The notes: generated by a model not told the origin, from the letters alone. 64,000 bases of DNA from ENR-C587 sp942493235 (GCA_942493235.1 OW818676.1:4169113-4233112); one strand, 5' to 3'; counted from the first letter of the stretch, positions 26,801 through 35,592 are shown. Program-made: numbers and translations.

Positions 26801-28048
26801 TACAGTTCTATCATTAGGATTCTGCTTTGATTCAGCTCTTTGAGTATTTACAGTTCTATCATTAGGATTCTGCTTTGGTTCCACTCTTTGAGTGTTTGAA
26901 TTTACTTTTGTTAGAGGTTCTTGATTATTTAAAGATTGTCCATCTATAGTACTTTTTTCAAATGTATCTGATTTAACTTGACTTTGACTATTGGGCTGAA
27001 TCAAATTTTTATTTCTGTTCAGAGGAGAATGTCTTTTCTGATTAACAATAGTAACAATAGCCGGTAAATTATTTTCTTTTTTATCGGATAGAGTTTTATT
27101 CGTCGGAGCTGATGATAATTTATCTTTTTCTGAAGGGATAATACTTTCCGCATTCACTTTTTTGGAGCTTGTTTGGGCTTTATCATCAAATAATGCATTG
27201 TTGTCATTATTTGAATATTTAGGTTTATTCCTAAAACTATTCCTATTTTGAAAATCTTTAGTAGGATTAGATTCATCAGAATTTAAAGTAGGAGCATTAT
27301 CACGAGTATTTGCTTTTTGCTCTACACTTTGCTTTGAATAATGATGAGTATGCTTTGGCTTTTGCTCTACAGCAGGCTTTGCAAAATTCTCCTGTTGACT
27401 TGCTTTTTGCTCTACAGTCTGTTTTGAATAATTCGGAAGTTTGGACTTTTGCTCTACAGCAGGCTTTGCAAAATTCTCTTGTTGATTTGCTTTTTGCTCT
27501 ACACTTTGCTTTGAATAATGATGAGTATGCTTTGGCTTTTGCTCTACAGCAGGCTTTGCAAAATTCTCTTGTTGACTTGCTTTTTGCTCAACAGTCTGTT
27601 TTGAATAATTCGTTTGCTTTTGCTCTACGGCAACTTTTGCAAAATTTTCCTGTTGACTTGCTTTTTGCTCATCGGTTTGTTTGGAATAATTATTCTGATG
27701 TTTAGGCTTATGATCTAAAATCGGTCTTGAATAATTGCTTGAGCGATTATCCTTGCTATAGCCTTGTTTTGAGCCTTCATCACTTGCAGAATGCTTGCTA
27801 TCAGAGCGGTATTTGCTCTTATAATTGGAATTGCTTCTATAATCATCATTATAGCCGGTATTTGGCTGATAATTTGGTTTTACTCCCCGAACTTGTTCAG
27901 GATTAACAATTAATCTATCATCTGTCGAAAGCTTAATATCTCTAAGCAGAGGTTTTTTCTTAATATATCCGCCGCTTTTACTATCTGATTTTTCTTTATT
28001 AGCGGAATAATTATGAATCTTATTATTTTCTGTATTTGTTTTTGCCAT
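23855..28048 (-). CDS. tilS: tRNA(Ile)-lysidine synthase TilS with a giant repetitive N-terminal extension
   Basis: The 1397-residue frame ends with a complete TilS of normal size (about residues 919-1397). It has the PP-loop SGGVDS at 959-964, VAHFNHNLRG, ATAHTSDDSAETFLLNLMRG, and the TilS substrate-binding and C-terminal domains (ERTGEYDLGTHIL, WETGDIFQPLGMEG). TilS makes lysidine at C34 of tRNA-Ile(CAU). Ahead of it, about 918 residues are polar, low-complexity and probably disordered. They include a 27-30-residue VEQK repeat array (121-247), twelve NTQR repeats (385-589), an Asn-rich tract (620-650) and two IRLPFSK motifs. No stop interrupts the frame. An internal ATG at residue 919 could give a standard TilS. 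The function of the extension is unknown. Confidence 0.85.
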   Translation of the reverse strand: MAKTNTENNKIHNYSANKEKSDSKSGGYIKKKPLLRDIKLSTDDRLIVNPEQVRGVKPNYQPNTGYNDDYRSNSNYKSKYRSDSKHSASDEGSKQGYSKDNRSSNYSRPILDHKPKHQNNYSKQTDEQKASQQENFAKVAVEQKQTNYSKQTVEQKASQQENFAKPAVEQKPKHTHHYSKQSVEQKANQQENFAKPAVEQKSKLPNYSKQTVEQKASQQENFAKPAVEQKPKHTHHYSKQSVEQKANTRDNAPTLNSDESNPTKDFQNRNSFRNKPKYSNNDNNALFDDKAQTSSKKVNAESIIPSEKDKLSSAPTNKTLSDKKENNLPAIVTIVNQKRHSPLNRNKNLIQPNSQSQVKSDTFEKSTIDGQSLNNQEPLTKVNSNTQRVEPKQNPNDRTVNTQRAESKQNPNDRTVNTQRAEPKQNLNDRNPNDRTVNTQRAESKQNLNDRNSNDRTVNTQRAESKQNLNDRNPNDRTVNTQRVEPKQNSNDRTVNTQRVESKQNLNDKNPNDRTVNTQRVEPKQNPNEKTVNTQRVESKQNPNDRTANTQRVESKQNPNDRTVNTQRVESKQNSNDRTANTQRVESKINTEKLSTERVSSEIIENSNAESQRLKPQQKNNSFRSNNSQNNNSRNNNFRSNNSQNNNWQKNRNSNATDFPNAETNKAEDKRGESSKSEVEPILTIISSKTIRLPFSKKNQNKQQNKPIESVSVNENISEREVKEPIIEEKNEIIRLPFSKNINKHKKENTTAKILDLASDAIVLPNETISEVVTNEEYKKETASQRNNRRKKFAKKLKAEKAALEAEQLLKSGTVQLDEISSEADKPIEEVSIEKVVAVEKEVKEKSDNRNKHKNTKFQNKHKYTNEKIELDDPDEIIDPLVMDPNYIKTTFEVAPEPIKKLKKNPNDDLVYSKISSKMLINPDKPSNPTVEALLKKFEYSLTEELFVAEGARIMVAVSGGVDSISLLDMFAQLSEKYKFTLIVAHFNHNLRGLSSDEDEELVRKISEKYALKVYTNSENIMAYASANSISIEQAARVRRYKMFERLAGNLKINFVATAHTSDDSAETFLLNLMRGTGLTGLTGIPKKRILTKNSHLIRPIINIKKSDIYEYAKERKLAWREDETNALTNYTRNKIRLDLLPKLKEDFSPAIIETINKTAAILRGADDFINTYVNGLLQILIKDRRKDRYYINIPQLQTFTEFIQSEIIQQSVVKVFKSLPITSNTIDRILSLCESPSGSICDINKNAFVLKDRNHLVFSIKSSTFKVDMQIERTGEYDLGTHILRLTEVQRKTADFNKDTNIEYIDAELIPSYLQLRSWETGDIFQPLGMEGHVKVSDFLSNIKVPIMEKQNIILLTTKSEIIWVVGKRLSNKYKISKTSKKVIKAEFILKAEKNK
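26282..26896 (-). repeat. In-frame tandem array: 12 units of 48 or 63 bp
   Basis: It encodes residues 385-589 of the extended TilS. Each unit begins NTQR[VA]E[PS]KQN and ends NDRTV/A. Unit spacing is 16 residues in seven cases and 21 in four, the longer form carrying an extra LNDRN insert. Copies are nearly identical at DNA level, so length variation by slippage or recombination is likely. There are no spacers, so this is not a CRISPR array. Confidence 0.9.
27308..27688 (-). repeat. Second in-frame tandem array in the TilS extension
   Basis: It encodes residues 121-247 with repeats of the form YSKQTVEQKASQQENFAKPA, about 27-30 residues long, four full copies plus a partial. A KPKHTHHY linker alternates with shorter linkers. 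The array is distinct from the NTQR array but has the same polar, Gln/Lys-rich character. Confidence 0.85.
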
Positions 28049-28239
28049 AAGTATTTATATTTATAAAACTTTTTCTTACTTTTTTTGCCTATTTTTAGAA
28101 TACAAAAATAAGCAAAAAGAACAAGAAATACTCAATAATACTGTATATATCTTATATGTCTATAATTAGAGCGATATAAAGTATAATTTTCAATTTTATT
28201 AAATAGATTAACATACTTCAATCAGAGACTTTTTTAAAT

Positions 28240-28273
28240 AAAAGCACAGAAGAAATAATTCCACTGTGCTTTT
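28240..28273 (-). terminator. Rho-independent terminator after rny
   Basis: aaaagcacag (28240-28249) pairs with ctgtgctttt (28264-28273). On the minus strand it ends in a T-rich tail 19 bases after the rny stop, separating rny from tilS. Confidence 0.75.
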
Positions 28274-28291
28274 GATTTATGTCAATTTGTT

Positions 28292-29857
28292 TTATTTCGC
28301 AAGTGAGACACTTCTTCTCTCGCGAATAACGGTAACTTTAATTTGACCGGGGTATTCCATTTCGTTTTCGATACGTTTGGCAATTTCGGCAGCCATTGAA
28401 TCAGCCAATACGTCATCAATTTTCTCCGGCTCTACAATTACTCTAACTTCTCTGCCGGCTTGGATTGCAAAAGTCTTGGCAACGCCTTCAAATCCTTGAG
28501 CTAATGTCTCTAATTTTTCTAATCTTTTAACATAGTTTTCAAGTGATTCGCGTCTTGCACCCGGGCGAGCTCCACTGATAGAGTCAGCCGCTTGAACTAA
28601 TACTGCATAAGGCGATTCCATTTCGATATCTTCATGGTGAGCACCGATGGCATTGCAGACTACTTTGTGTTCTTTGAATTTTTTAGCAATTTCGTAGCCG
28701 ATAAGAGCGTGCGGACCTTCTGTATTTTGGTCAACACATTTACCAATATCGTGGAATAAACCGGCACGTTTAGCAATATTCGGGTCTAATCCTAATTCCG
28801 AAGCCATAAGCCCGGCTAAGTACGAGACCTCTATAGAGTGATTTAGCAAGTTCTGTCCGTAACTCGAGCGGTATCTCATCTTACCGATAAGCTTGAGGAT
28901 TTCGTTATGCACAGAGTGCAATCCGACTTCAAGAACAGTATTTTCACCAATACGAATGATTTCATCGTCAAGCTCTTTACGCGTTTTTTCTACGATTTCT
29001 TCAATTCTTGCTGGGTGAATTCTACCGTCAGACATTAATTTTTCTAAAGCTTTTTTGGCAACTTCACGCCTGAATGGGTCAAAACCGGAAATCACAACAG
29101 CTTCGGGTGTATCGTCAATTATCAAGTCGATACCTGTAGCTGCTTCGAAAGCTCGGATATTACGACCTTCACGACCAATTATTCTACCTTTCATTTCATC
29201 ACTATCAAGGTTTACTACCGATACAGTAGTTTCGACACTGTGGTCTGATGCAGTTCTTTGAATCGCATCAATAATAATATTGCGTGATTCTCTCTGTGCG
29301 TTCATTTTTGCATCATCTCTAATTTGCTTTATTAATTGAGCAGATTCAGATTTAGCTTCGTTTATGAAATTATCAGTCAAAGTCTTTTTAGCTTCATCTT
29401 TGGTCATGCCGCTGATTTTCTCAAGTGCCGCCATTTGCTTTTTTGAAGACTGCTCAGCATCAGTTAGTAATGCTTTTAGTTCAACTTCTTTTTTCTTTAG
29501 TTCTTCGTCAAAAGCAGTCAACTGTTTGTCTTTTTTATTTACTTGCTCAAGCTTAGTGCCTAAGTCGTCTTCTTTTTGTTTAATCTGCTTTTCAGATTGT
29601 TGCAATTTCTGTTTTCTTTGTTGAGTTTCATTTTCGAAGTCCTGCTTTTTCTTATGCCATTCTTCTTTAACTTCAAGCAGTCTTTCTTTTTTTAAATTGG
29701 TAGCTTCTTTTTCTGCATCTTTTAAAATTAATTTTGCATTTTGTTCAGCTTCAGTAATTTTAGTGGCTGCTATTTTAGTACCGATAAAGTATGCGATACC
29801 AAAACCAATAACAACAGCAACTATCCCAACAATTACAAAGATTAAATTACTATCCAT
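28292..29857 (-). CDS. rny: Ribonuclease Y
   Basis: The 521-residue endoribonuclease initiates mRNA decay at the membrane. It has an N-terminal transmembrane anchor (LIFVIVGIVAVVIGFGIAYF), a long coiled coil (about 30-190), a KH domain (KGRIIGREGRNIRAFEAATG), and an HD domain with the metal-binding pair in AGLFHDIGKCVD and AIGAHHEDIEMES. The ATG at 29857 is preferred over an upstream in-frame start because ggaagg lies just ahead of it and the anchor then starts at the usual position. Confidence 0.95.
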   Translation of the reverse strand: MDSNLIFVIVGIVAVVIGFGIAYFIGTKIAATKITEAEQNAKLILKDAEKEATNLKKERLLEVKEEWHKKKQDFENETQQRKQKLQQSEKQIKQKEDDLGTKLEQVNKKDKQLTAFDEELKKKEVELKALLTDAEQSSKKQMAALEKISGMTKDEAKKTLTDNFINEAKSESAQLIKQIRDDAKMNAQRESRNIIIDAIQRTASDHSVETTVSVVNLDSDEMKGRIIGREGRNIRAFEAATGIDLIIDDTPEAVVISGFDPFRREVAKKALEKLMSDGRIHPARIEEIVEKTRKELDDEIIRIGENTVLEVGLHSVHNEILKLIGKMRYRSSYGQNLLNHSIEVSYLAGLMASELGLDPNIAKRAGLFHDIGKCVDQNTEGPHALIGYEIAKKFKEHKVVCNAIGAHHEDIEMESPYAVLVQAADSISGARPGARRESLENYVKRLEKLETLAQGFEGVAKTFAIQAGREVRVIVEPEKIDDVLADSMAAEIAKRIENEMEYPGQIKVTVIRERRSVSLAK

Positions 29858-30081
29858 TTTGTTTCCTTCCCATAAAAAAATACGTGCATTCACACCATAG
29901 TATAATAAGCACTTTGTTTCTCAATTCCATTAATTATATATATTTTTAAAGTTGTTTCCCATTATATTGTTTATTAAATCATTAAGTTCATAATTATCCC
30001 TTAATTTGCTATCTATATTTATTTATATTCAAAGAACGTAAGTACCAATATTTTCGTTTATATGTTAATAAAAATAATAAA

Positions 30082-30292
30082 CCGCAACTCAACCATTGGA
30101 GTAATCTCGTACAAATCGGGAAGAACCCAACCTGACACATTGGGTGGTATCCCAAATATATTTCGCTTCCACTGAATCCCGAAGAATTACCGATTTTCAC
30201 CGGTCGAGGCCTGCAATTTATACACGGAGGCTACCTCCCTTATACTCTACTTATAGGTTCTTTCGTTTGTAATGACAACGATTGAGTTGCGG
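30082..30292 (-). ncRNA. ssrS: Candidate 6S RNA (SsrS) between zapA and rny
   Basis: A structured, non-coding 211-base segment is closed by a perfect 11-bp stem: ccgcaactcaa at 30082-30092 against ttgagttgcgg at 30282-30292. Inside on the minus strand are hairpins such as accggtgaaaatcggt, gggaggtagcctcc, acccaa/ttgggt, and a cggga/tcccg stem. Length, a long terminal stem with internal stems, and position directly after zapA fit 6S RNA, which binds RNA polymerase and is next to zapA in many bacteria. I could not score a covariance model. The 64-codon frame inside it is not a gene. The rest of the 29858-30388 gap shows nothing further. Confidence 0.6.
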
Positions 30293-30388
30293 CGTTAATT
30301 TTTACCGTTTCTAATATCTATATTAATCGAATAGTATTCCTCATAATAATATTAAACAAATTCCCTCGATGCCAATTATGGCTATTCA

Positions 30389-30676
30389 CTAAGAAGCATC
30401 TTTTAAAGTCTGCTCTAATTTCTCTGCCATTTTCTGCAGTTCTTCTCGTAGGAAATCTTTATCTATATTACTTTGCTCTTTTGATTGATGGTACTTTTCT
30501 GCTATATTTAAAGCTGCAAGTACGGTTACAGTGATGGTTGACTCATTAGGCATCTTCTCCTGAACTTTGCTAATTTCATTATTAACCATGTCCGCGGTTA
30601 ATTGCAGAAGCTTATCATTGCTACTCTTTAAATTATACTCTTTTCCGCCTATTATTGTCCGCATCGTAAAATTCAA
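30389..30676 (-). CDS. zapA: Cell division protein ZapA
   Basis: The 95-residue protein has the ZapA pattern: an N-terminal strand-helix head (MRTIIGGKEYNLKSSNDKLLQLTADMVNNEI), a TVTVLAALNIAEKYH segment, and a C-terminal coiled coil. ZapA cross-links FtsZ filaments at the division ring. The second Met (residue 5, MRTIIGGKEY) is an equally plausible start. It is upstream of the 6S-like RNA and rny. Confidence 0.88.
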   Translation of the reverse strand: MNFTMRTIIGGKEYNLKSSNDKLLQLTADMVNNEISKVQEKMPNESTITVTVLAALNIAEKYHQSKEQSNIDKDFLREELQKMAEKLEQTLKDAS

Positions 30677-30827
30677 TCAATTCGTTGTCAATTATACCAA
30701 TTATAATTATTTATTTCAATTGACTCTGTATTTTTTAAATACAAAGCACTTTATAGACTAAAAATAACCTATAATATTGTTTATTCCAAAGACAATTTTC
30801 AATATTACGAATAATTAACTTTAATTA

Positions 30828-31256
30828 CTATTCGGCTTTATTATCTATTCCCTTTTTTTTATAAAAAGATGCAATTAGAAACAGTAAGCTTAATGCAAAT
30901 GCTGCTATATTGATTAGCTGAGTTGGCTCATTTATCATTAGCATCGGTATTTTTACAGGGAATTGCCCCTCTAAATAAAACCTAAATGCCCATAGAAGAA
31001 ATTGAATTCGGCATATACCTACAAAATACTTCTTATTCTTGTCATATAAGTTTAATGTAGCCAAACTTATTGCACCGGCAAATATCAATAACAATCCGGT
31101 ACAAAGCATTGCAAGCTTAAATAAATTCAATGAATTAGGACTTAACATATTGAATGCCCCCGCGTTAATTACACCACTAAGCGAGACAAAGTGCATTAGC
31201 CCAAGACATATCTCGATAGTTCCGGCTGTAGCCGCCAATAACTTATTTACCTGCAT
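30828..31256 (-). CDS. Small four-helix membrane protein, function unknown
   Basis: The 142-residue protein has four predicted transmembrane segments (about 8-30, 45-70, 80-95 and 112-130) with short loops and no catalytic motif I recognise. Its start overlaps the end of the upstream DUF2867 gene by 14 bases, so the two are translationally coupled and probably work together. It resembles DoxX-like or DUF-type small membrane proteins in layout only. Confidence 0.6.
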   Translation of the reverse strand: MQVNKLLAATAGTIEICLGLMHFVSLSGVINAGAFNMLSPNSLNLFKLAMLCTGLLLIFAGAISLATLNLYDKNKKYFVGICRIQFLLWAFRFYLEGQFPVKIPMLMINEPTQLINIAAFALSLLFLIASFYKKKGIDNKAE

Positions 31257-31800
31257 AAAAATTCCTGACCATCCGTTTTAAAAGACTCTTAATTATCAGT
31301 CTATGAAAAGGCTTAACAAAAAAGAAATAGAAATTGCCCAATTTTCTATTATATTGAACCCGAGTAATAAATATCAATTCACTATCTTCTGCTGACTTTT
31401 TATTTTCGGAATTATCTTTATTTTTAAGTAGTAAAGAACCTGAGAAATCCAAATGTGAGTCTTTTTCAACAAACATTATTTCACTATCATTGCGTTCATA
31501 TACTTTGAAAATCCCAATCAATGAACCCTTGCCGCAGTCGGATTTCTTTGCTTCCTCGATACTGTCTAAGATGTTGCCACCTTGAAGACCTACAAATTTA
31601 ACAAGAAAATTTCGTAATTTAAACAAATATAATGACCACTCCGGCATACTTGCAAAAATGTTTTTTGCGAAATAGTCAACCGATACATTCCGACGATTAT
31701 CGAAATTGGCAGAAAATACATCTTCGTAATTCACATTAAGCGGATAAATATGCACTATAGATTCTCTGGGGATACTGATAGATTTTACTTCGGTTTTCAT
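31243..31800 (-). CDS. DUF2867 family protein
   Basis: The 185-residue protein matches the pattern of DUF2867 (PF11066): DYFAKNIFASMPEWSLYLFKLRNFLVKFVGL in the first half, then GIFKVYERNDSEIMF, DSHLDFSGSLLLK, FITRVQYNRKLGNFYF and a final VKPFHRLIIKSLL. Family members are soluble and of unknown function, often beside small membrane proteins as here. Overlaps the next gene by 14 bases. Confidence 0.75.
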   Translation of the reverse strand: MKTEVKSISIPRESIVHIYPLNVNYEDVFSANFDNRRNVSVDYFAKNIFASMPEWSLYLFKLRNFLVKFVGLQGGNILDSIEEAKKSDCGKGSLIGIFKVYERNDSEIMFVEKDSHLDFSGSLLLKNKDNSENKKSAEDSELIFITRVQYNRKLGNFYFFFVKPFHRLIIKSLLKRMVRNFYAGK

Positions 31801-31920
31801 AATAAGTCCTAATTTAATAAAAGGATATAAGCTGAAACGTCTGATTATTTGGGAGATCTTATGAAGAGACTATTTTTTGCCTATATCCTATTTGTTAATA
31901 AATATTTTTATAATTTTAGC

Positions 31921-32787
31921 CTATGGTTGATTCTTCAATAGAAAGCAAGTATCTTTCAATGCTGAAGCCGAACCGAAACATCCGTATCCATCGGTAATCG
32001 AATTTAACCGCTCGTCAAATTCTCTGAAACTGAAACTTTGTAAATACCATTTCAGCATATTTTCATCCATAGCATAGACTGATATTTCATGCTTACCGAA
32101 CCATCTAAATACATTCCAAACTACGCTAGATTTATTATTATCAACTACAGGACTTTCAGATATTTCTTTAAATTCTTCACCGTCTTTATGTACTGTAGTC
32201 AAATTATAGCATCGTCTATTCATTTCATTTGTTTGCGGAGATAGGTACATTCCATAATTAAATGTATCTAAACATTTTACATTTAGCATATAATAATCAA
32301 TATCGCCGACTTGTTTCCATTCAATAGTATCTTTGGCTCTCAATTTTAGTGTATCAGTCGGATACTGTAAATATTCATTACATTTTAGAATCCACTCAGT
32401 CCTCTCGGGAGTGAATGTACTGCCTTTCATAACCGAACTGTCTTTTAAAATAACGACTAATTTATACTCGGTATTCGGCTTAATTAAGTAATTTTTATCT
32501 GCGTAGTAATACCCTTTGCTACCGGTCGGGTCTATCATTAATTCAAATATTTGATTATCACCTTCAATAAATACTTTCGCATCTCTGACTAAAGATTTTT
32601 CGTAATCGAATTTTTCAAATACCGGTTGGGATTTAATTACCTTAATATTCTCTATCGGAGAGTCAACAATTAGAATCCCCTCAATAATAGTACGAGGAAT
32701 ATAATCGGTAATCGGGTCATCTTCGCAGGAATTTAATCCTAATACTGCTATAATAAGCACAGCTAATATATATATTTTATTTTTCAT
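31921..32787 (-). CDS. DUF4249 lipoprotein, partner of the TonB receptor
   Basis: The 288-residue lipoprotein has a signal ending LGLNSC and the DUF4249 opening (IIEGILIVDSPIENIKVIKSQP). The beta-rich domain segment NTEYKLVVILKDSSVMKG and a C-terminal helix region containing ITDGYGCFGS follow. DUF4249 lipoproteins are typically encoded just after TonB-dependent receptors in Bacteroidota and are thought to be the surface lid or substrate-binding partner, like SusD for SusC. Here the gap to the receptor gene is 21 bases. The substrate is unknown. Confidence 0.85.
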   Translation of the reverse strand: MKNKIYILAVLIIAVLGLNSCEDDPITDYIPRTIIEGILIVDSPIENIKVIKSQPVFEKFDYEKSLVRDAKVFIEGDNQIFELMIDPTGSKGYYYADKNYLIKPNTEYKLVVILKDSSVMKGSTFTPERTEWILKCNEYLQYPTDTLKLRAKDTIEWKQVGDIDYYMLNVKCLDTFNYGMYLSPQTNEMNRRCYNLTTVHKDGEEFKEISESPVVDNNKSSVVWNVFRWFGKHEISVYAMDENMLKWYLQSFSFREFDERLNSITDGYGCFGSASALKDTCFLLKNQP

Positions 32788-32808
32788 TTTATTTCCTTAA
32801 TAATTTGA

Positions 32809-35109
32809 TTAAAAATTGATTTCTAATGATAGAGACGGTATTATAGGTAACAGAGTAACATCCTTTAATTCAGCCTCTTTTTCACTTGTGTCATAGTATC
32901 TCATAAGAATATCTTTATGATTATATACATTGTAGATATCTAAATTTAATCTTGATTTAAGCCCGAATATATCAAATTTCTTACCAATGCTGATATTTAA
33001 TTGATGAGAAGCTGGCAATCTCTGCCCGTATTTTTGAGACGGGAATATGTGTCCATTTCCAAAATTCTCGTCAGGCATTCGAGTTTGGAATCTGGAAGTA
33101 GCTCCGGTATATGACTGCCCTGATTGAAAAGTAAAATTTGCTCCGAAATCCCAGCTTTCATCTAATCTGTACTGAAGGACTAATTTAATATCGTGTGTAC
33201 GGTCATATTTGGGATGGAACTCTTCACCATTATTTATATTTTCAAATTTAGATTTTATTACGCCATAAGCATAACCGAACCAACCGGTAAAATTCCCAAC
33301 TTTCTTTTGAAAAAACAATTCAAAACCATAAGCTTTTGCACTACCCATTTCAAATACATCGCTTACGGTAGTGCCCTCGGTGGCAGTCATATTAACTTCA
33401 CTAACATTAGACAAGGATTTATAATAGGCATCTATAGAGAAGTCAATATCAGCAAATATTTTAGTCTCATAAGATAATATATAGTGATTTGCTTTAGCAC
33501 AATCTACAGTAGAATCGGTAGGCAGCCAAGTATCAAAAAATGAGAAATCCGGCATAGCCGATAATCTCAAATTCTGATGGTAAATTCCCCAAGAAAATTT
33601 GAACGCACTATTGTCATCAATAGCAAAGCGAACAGCAAAACGAGGGTCTAACAATACTATATCCCTCTGCTGCCAATAATAAGTACGAAGCCCGCCCTGA
33701 AGTGAAATCTCGCCGGTTAATTGCCAATTTAAGTGTGCAAATGCCGCATAATTCCAATCTTTAACTTTTAAATTAATTGTTCCACCGTCTGAGCCGGTCT
33801 GAGTAGAATCAGTGTTGCCCGAGAAGTTCTGTAAATATCTAAAATTATAATTATTTATTTCTGAACCAAAAACAGCTGTAATTTCATCACTTGCAAACCA
33901 TTCAAAGTTAACTTTTGCAGTATAATCTTCGATACTATTATCCATAATGCCTTTATACCCCGAATTGTCAACAGTAAGCTTGTTGCCGTATTTGCTCCAA
34001 GATAAATTTACATTACTGAATAAATTATCTGCCCAGATTTTATTCCAGCGTAAGCCTAATAATTTATTAGATAAATCTAAGTCCATTACCAAGCCTTTAT
34101 TATCTATTCCAAAGTTATCTTTACTGAAAAACCCACTTGCGAAGATTTTATCATCTATTCCTAAATCTTGAGTAAATTTCGCATTTAAGTCATAGAAACC
34201 AAAATCAGGAAGTGGGTCTTTAGGGTCTTCGTCCATTGCTTTTTTGATTAAATCAAAATATGTGGAGCGTCCGCTTATAAAGTATGAACCGCCTTCCCAA
34301 CCCATAGGTCCCTGCAATGAAGCTCTCGAAGAGATAATACCCAATGAAGCATTGCCTTCAAAATTCTCACGATTACCGTCTTTCTGAGTCATATTCAGAA
34401 CAGCCGACAGCCTGCCACCATATTGAGCTGGGAAGCCACCCTTAATCAGCTCAACATCTTTAATTGCATCGGTATTAAAAGTAGATATAAATCCGAATAT
34501 GTGAGTCGGATTATAGACTGTCGCTCCGTCTAATAAAACTAAGTTCTGGTCCGGCGACCCACCGCGAACAAATAATCCGCTCGAAATCTGAGATGAAGTC
34601 AATACACCGGGCAACATTTGCAAAGCACGAAATACATCGCTCTCGCCTCCGATACGGATTTCTTTAATCTGTGTTACGGGAACGTTTACTTTACTGATAC
34701 TGATTTCTCTTTTTTCGATTTCACGTTCGGCAGTAATTGTAATTTCATCGGTAGTAGATTCCTTAGTTATTAATAAGAAATCTTTGCGTATTTGCTCTGT
34801 TTTCTTGAACTTAATAGTATTGGTTAGTTTTTCATATCCGATAAAAGATACCGTTACCGTATATTCTCCGGGTGGTATATTAGTCAATGAAAAGAAACCG
34901 CTCTTATTAGTTTTAGAACCTTTTTTAAGGCTTGTTATTTGAACGGTTGCACCAATTAATGTTTCTTTGGTAGCATTATCGGTAACATACCCGCTAATCG
35001 AAGCATTCTCGCCCATTGATGCTTCTAATGCCCAAAGATTTTCTGCCGAAGTGCCGATGATAATCGTTGCACTTATAATTAGTAGTAATAATCTCCAAAT
35101 CCTTTTCAA
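32809..35109 (-). CDS. TonB-dependent outer-membrane receptor with CarboxypepD_reg-like domain
   Basis: The 766-residue protein has a signal peptide (about 1-27) and a carboxypeptidase-regulatory-like Ig domain (ASISGYVTDNATKETLIGAT, about 38-115). A plug domain follows (GGESDVFRALQMLPGVLTSSQISSG, FVRGGSPDQNLVLLDGATVY). A 22-strand-type beta barrel ends in SLSLEINF with the terminal aromatic. It is coupled to a DUF4249 lipoprotein. It imports an unidentified substrate energised by TonB-ExbBD. No T9SS domain is present. Confidence 0.93.
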   Translation of the reverse strand: MKRIWRLLLLIISATIIIGTSAENLWALEASMGENASISGYVTDNATKETLIGATVQITSLKKGSKTNKSGFFSLTNIPPGEYTVTVSFIGYEKLTNTIKFKKTEQIRKDFLLITKESTTDEITITAEREIEKREISISKVNVPVTQIKEIRIGGESDVFRALQMLPGVLTSSQISSGLFVRGGSPDQNLVLLDGATVYNPTHIFGFISTFNTDAIKDVELIKGGFPAQYGGRLSAVLNMTQKDGNRENFEGNASLGIISSRASLQGPMGWEGGSYFISGRSTYFDLIKKAMDEDPKDPLPDFGFYDLNAKFTQDLGIDDKIFASGFFSKDNFGIDNKGLVMDLDLSNKLLGLRWNKIWADNLFSNVNLSWSKYGNKLTVDNSGYKGIMDNSIEDYTAKVNFEWFASDEITAVFGSEINNYNFRYLQNFSGNTDSTQTGSDGGTINLKVKDWNYAAFAHLNWQLTGEISLQGGLRTYYWQQRDIVLLDPRFAVRFAIDDNSAFKFSWGIYHQNLRLSAMPDFSFFDTWLPTDSTVDCAKANHYILSYETKIFADIDFSIDAYYKSLSNVSEVNMTATEGTTVSDVFEMGSAKAYGFELFFQKKVGNFTGWFGYAYGVIKSKFENINNGEEFHPKYDRTHDIKLVLQYRLDESWDFGANFTFQSGQSYTGATSRFQTRMPDENFGNGHIFPSQKYGQRLPASHQLNISIGKKFDIFGLKSRLNLDIYNVYNHKDILMRYYDTSEKEAELKDVTLLPIIPSLSLEINF

Positions 35110-35592
35110 TTCTTTTCCTAAAATTATTTACAAATTTGTTTCTGTTTACATCTTTACAATCTTACGAAAGCAAACTTAAAAAGTTCGTTGCGGATAATAA
35201 AGTATATTACTGTGAATGCCGAAAATTTACCGTTAAAAATATATTTTTGAAAGGTAAATACATTTAATTAACCTGTTTAAAGGCGACTGGCGGTAATTTT
35301 TTTTATTCTTATGATGCTTCTCATTACTTGCTTTTTTCAAAAATCTCTACCTCTTTTAGATATACTATATTTTGCTGATATGGCATATTTTGCACCCTTG
35401 AACTCGGTTCAAAGCAACTCAATATTAATAATGCTCTATGTGTAATCAACTCTACGATTACAGTTCGATTGTAAATGATACCTGCTAATAATGATATTTC
35501 GGGATATTCAACAGGCTGTTAGCTAAAATCAAGGCAATAATTCATAAAATTTTGTTAAATTTGTTTTTTATTATAATTTAAATTTTAAGAAT
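35110..35592. other. Intergenic gap between divergent receptor and lnt
   Basis: This 483-bp A/T-rich gap between divergent genes contains a small palindrome, ttgaactcggttcaa (35398-35412). It also has a fragment (atattcaacaggctgttagc, from 35505) loosely reminiscent of the R2 dispersed repeat. No tRNA, riboswitch or convincing open frame is seen. It should hold the promoters of both flanking genes. Confidence 0.5.

Noticed and set aside
26282..27688. Regularly spaced repeats suggesting a CRISPR array
   Set aside because: The repeats are contiguous, in frame with tilS, and encode peptide units; there are no unique spacers and no cas genes.
27310..27705. 131-codon plus-strand frame opposite tilS
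   Set aside because: It is a shadow of the in-frame repeats on the other strand.
30009..30200. Small minus-strand frame of 63 codons
   Set aside because: It lies inside the structured RNA candidate and has no coding features.
31243..31256. Frameshift between the DUF2867 and small membrane protein genes
   Set aside because: Each has its own start and stop, different character, and a normal 14-base overlap.
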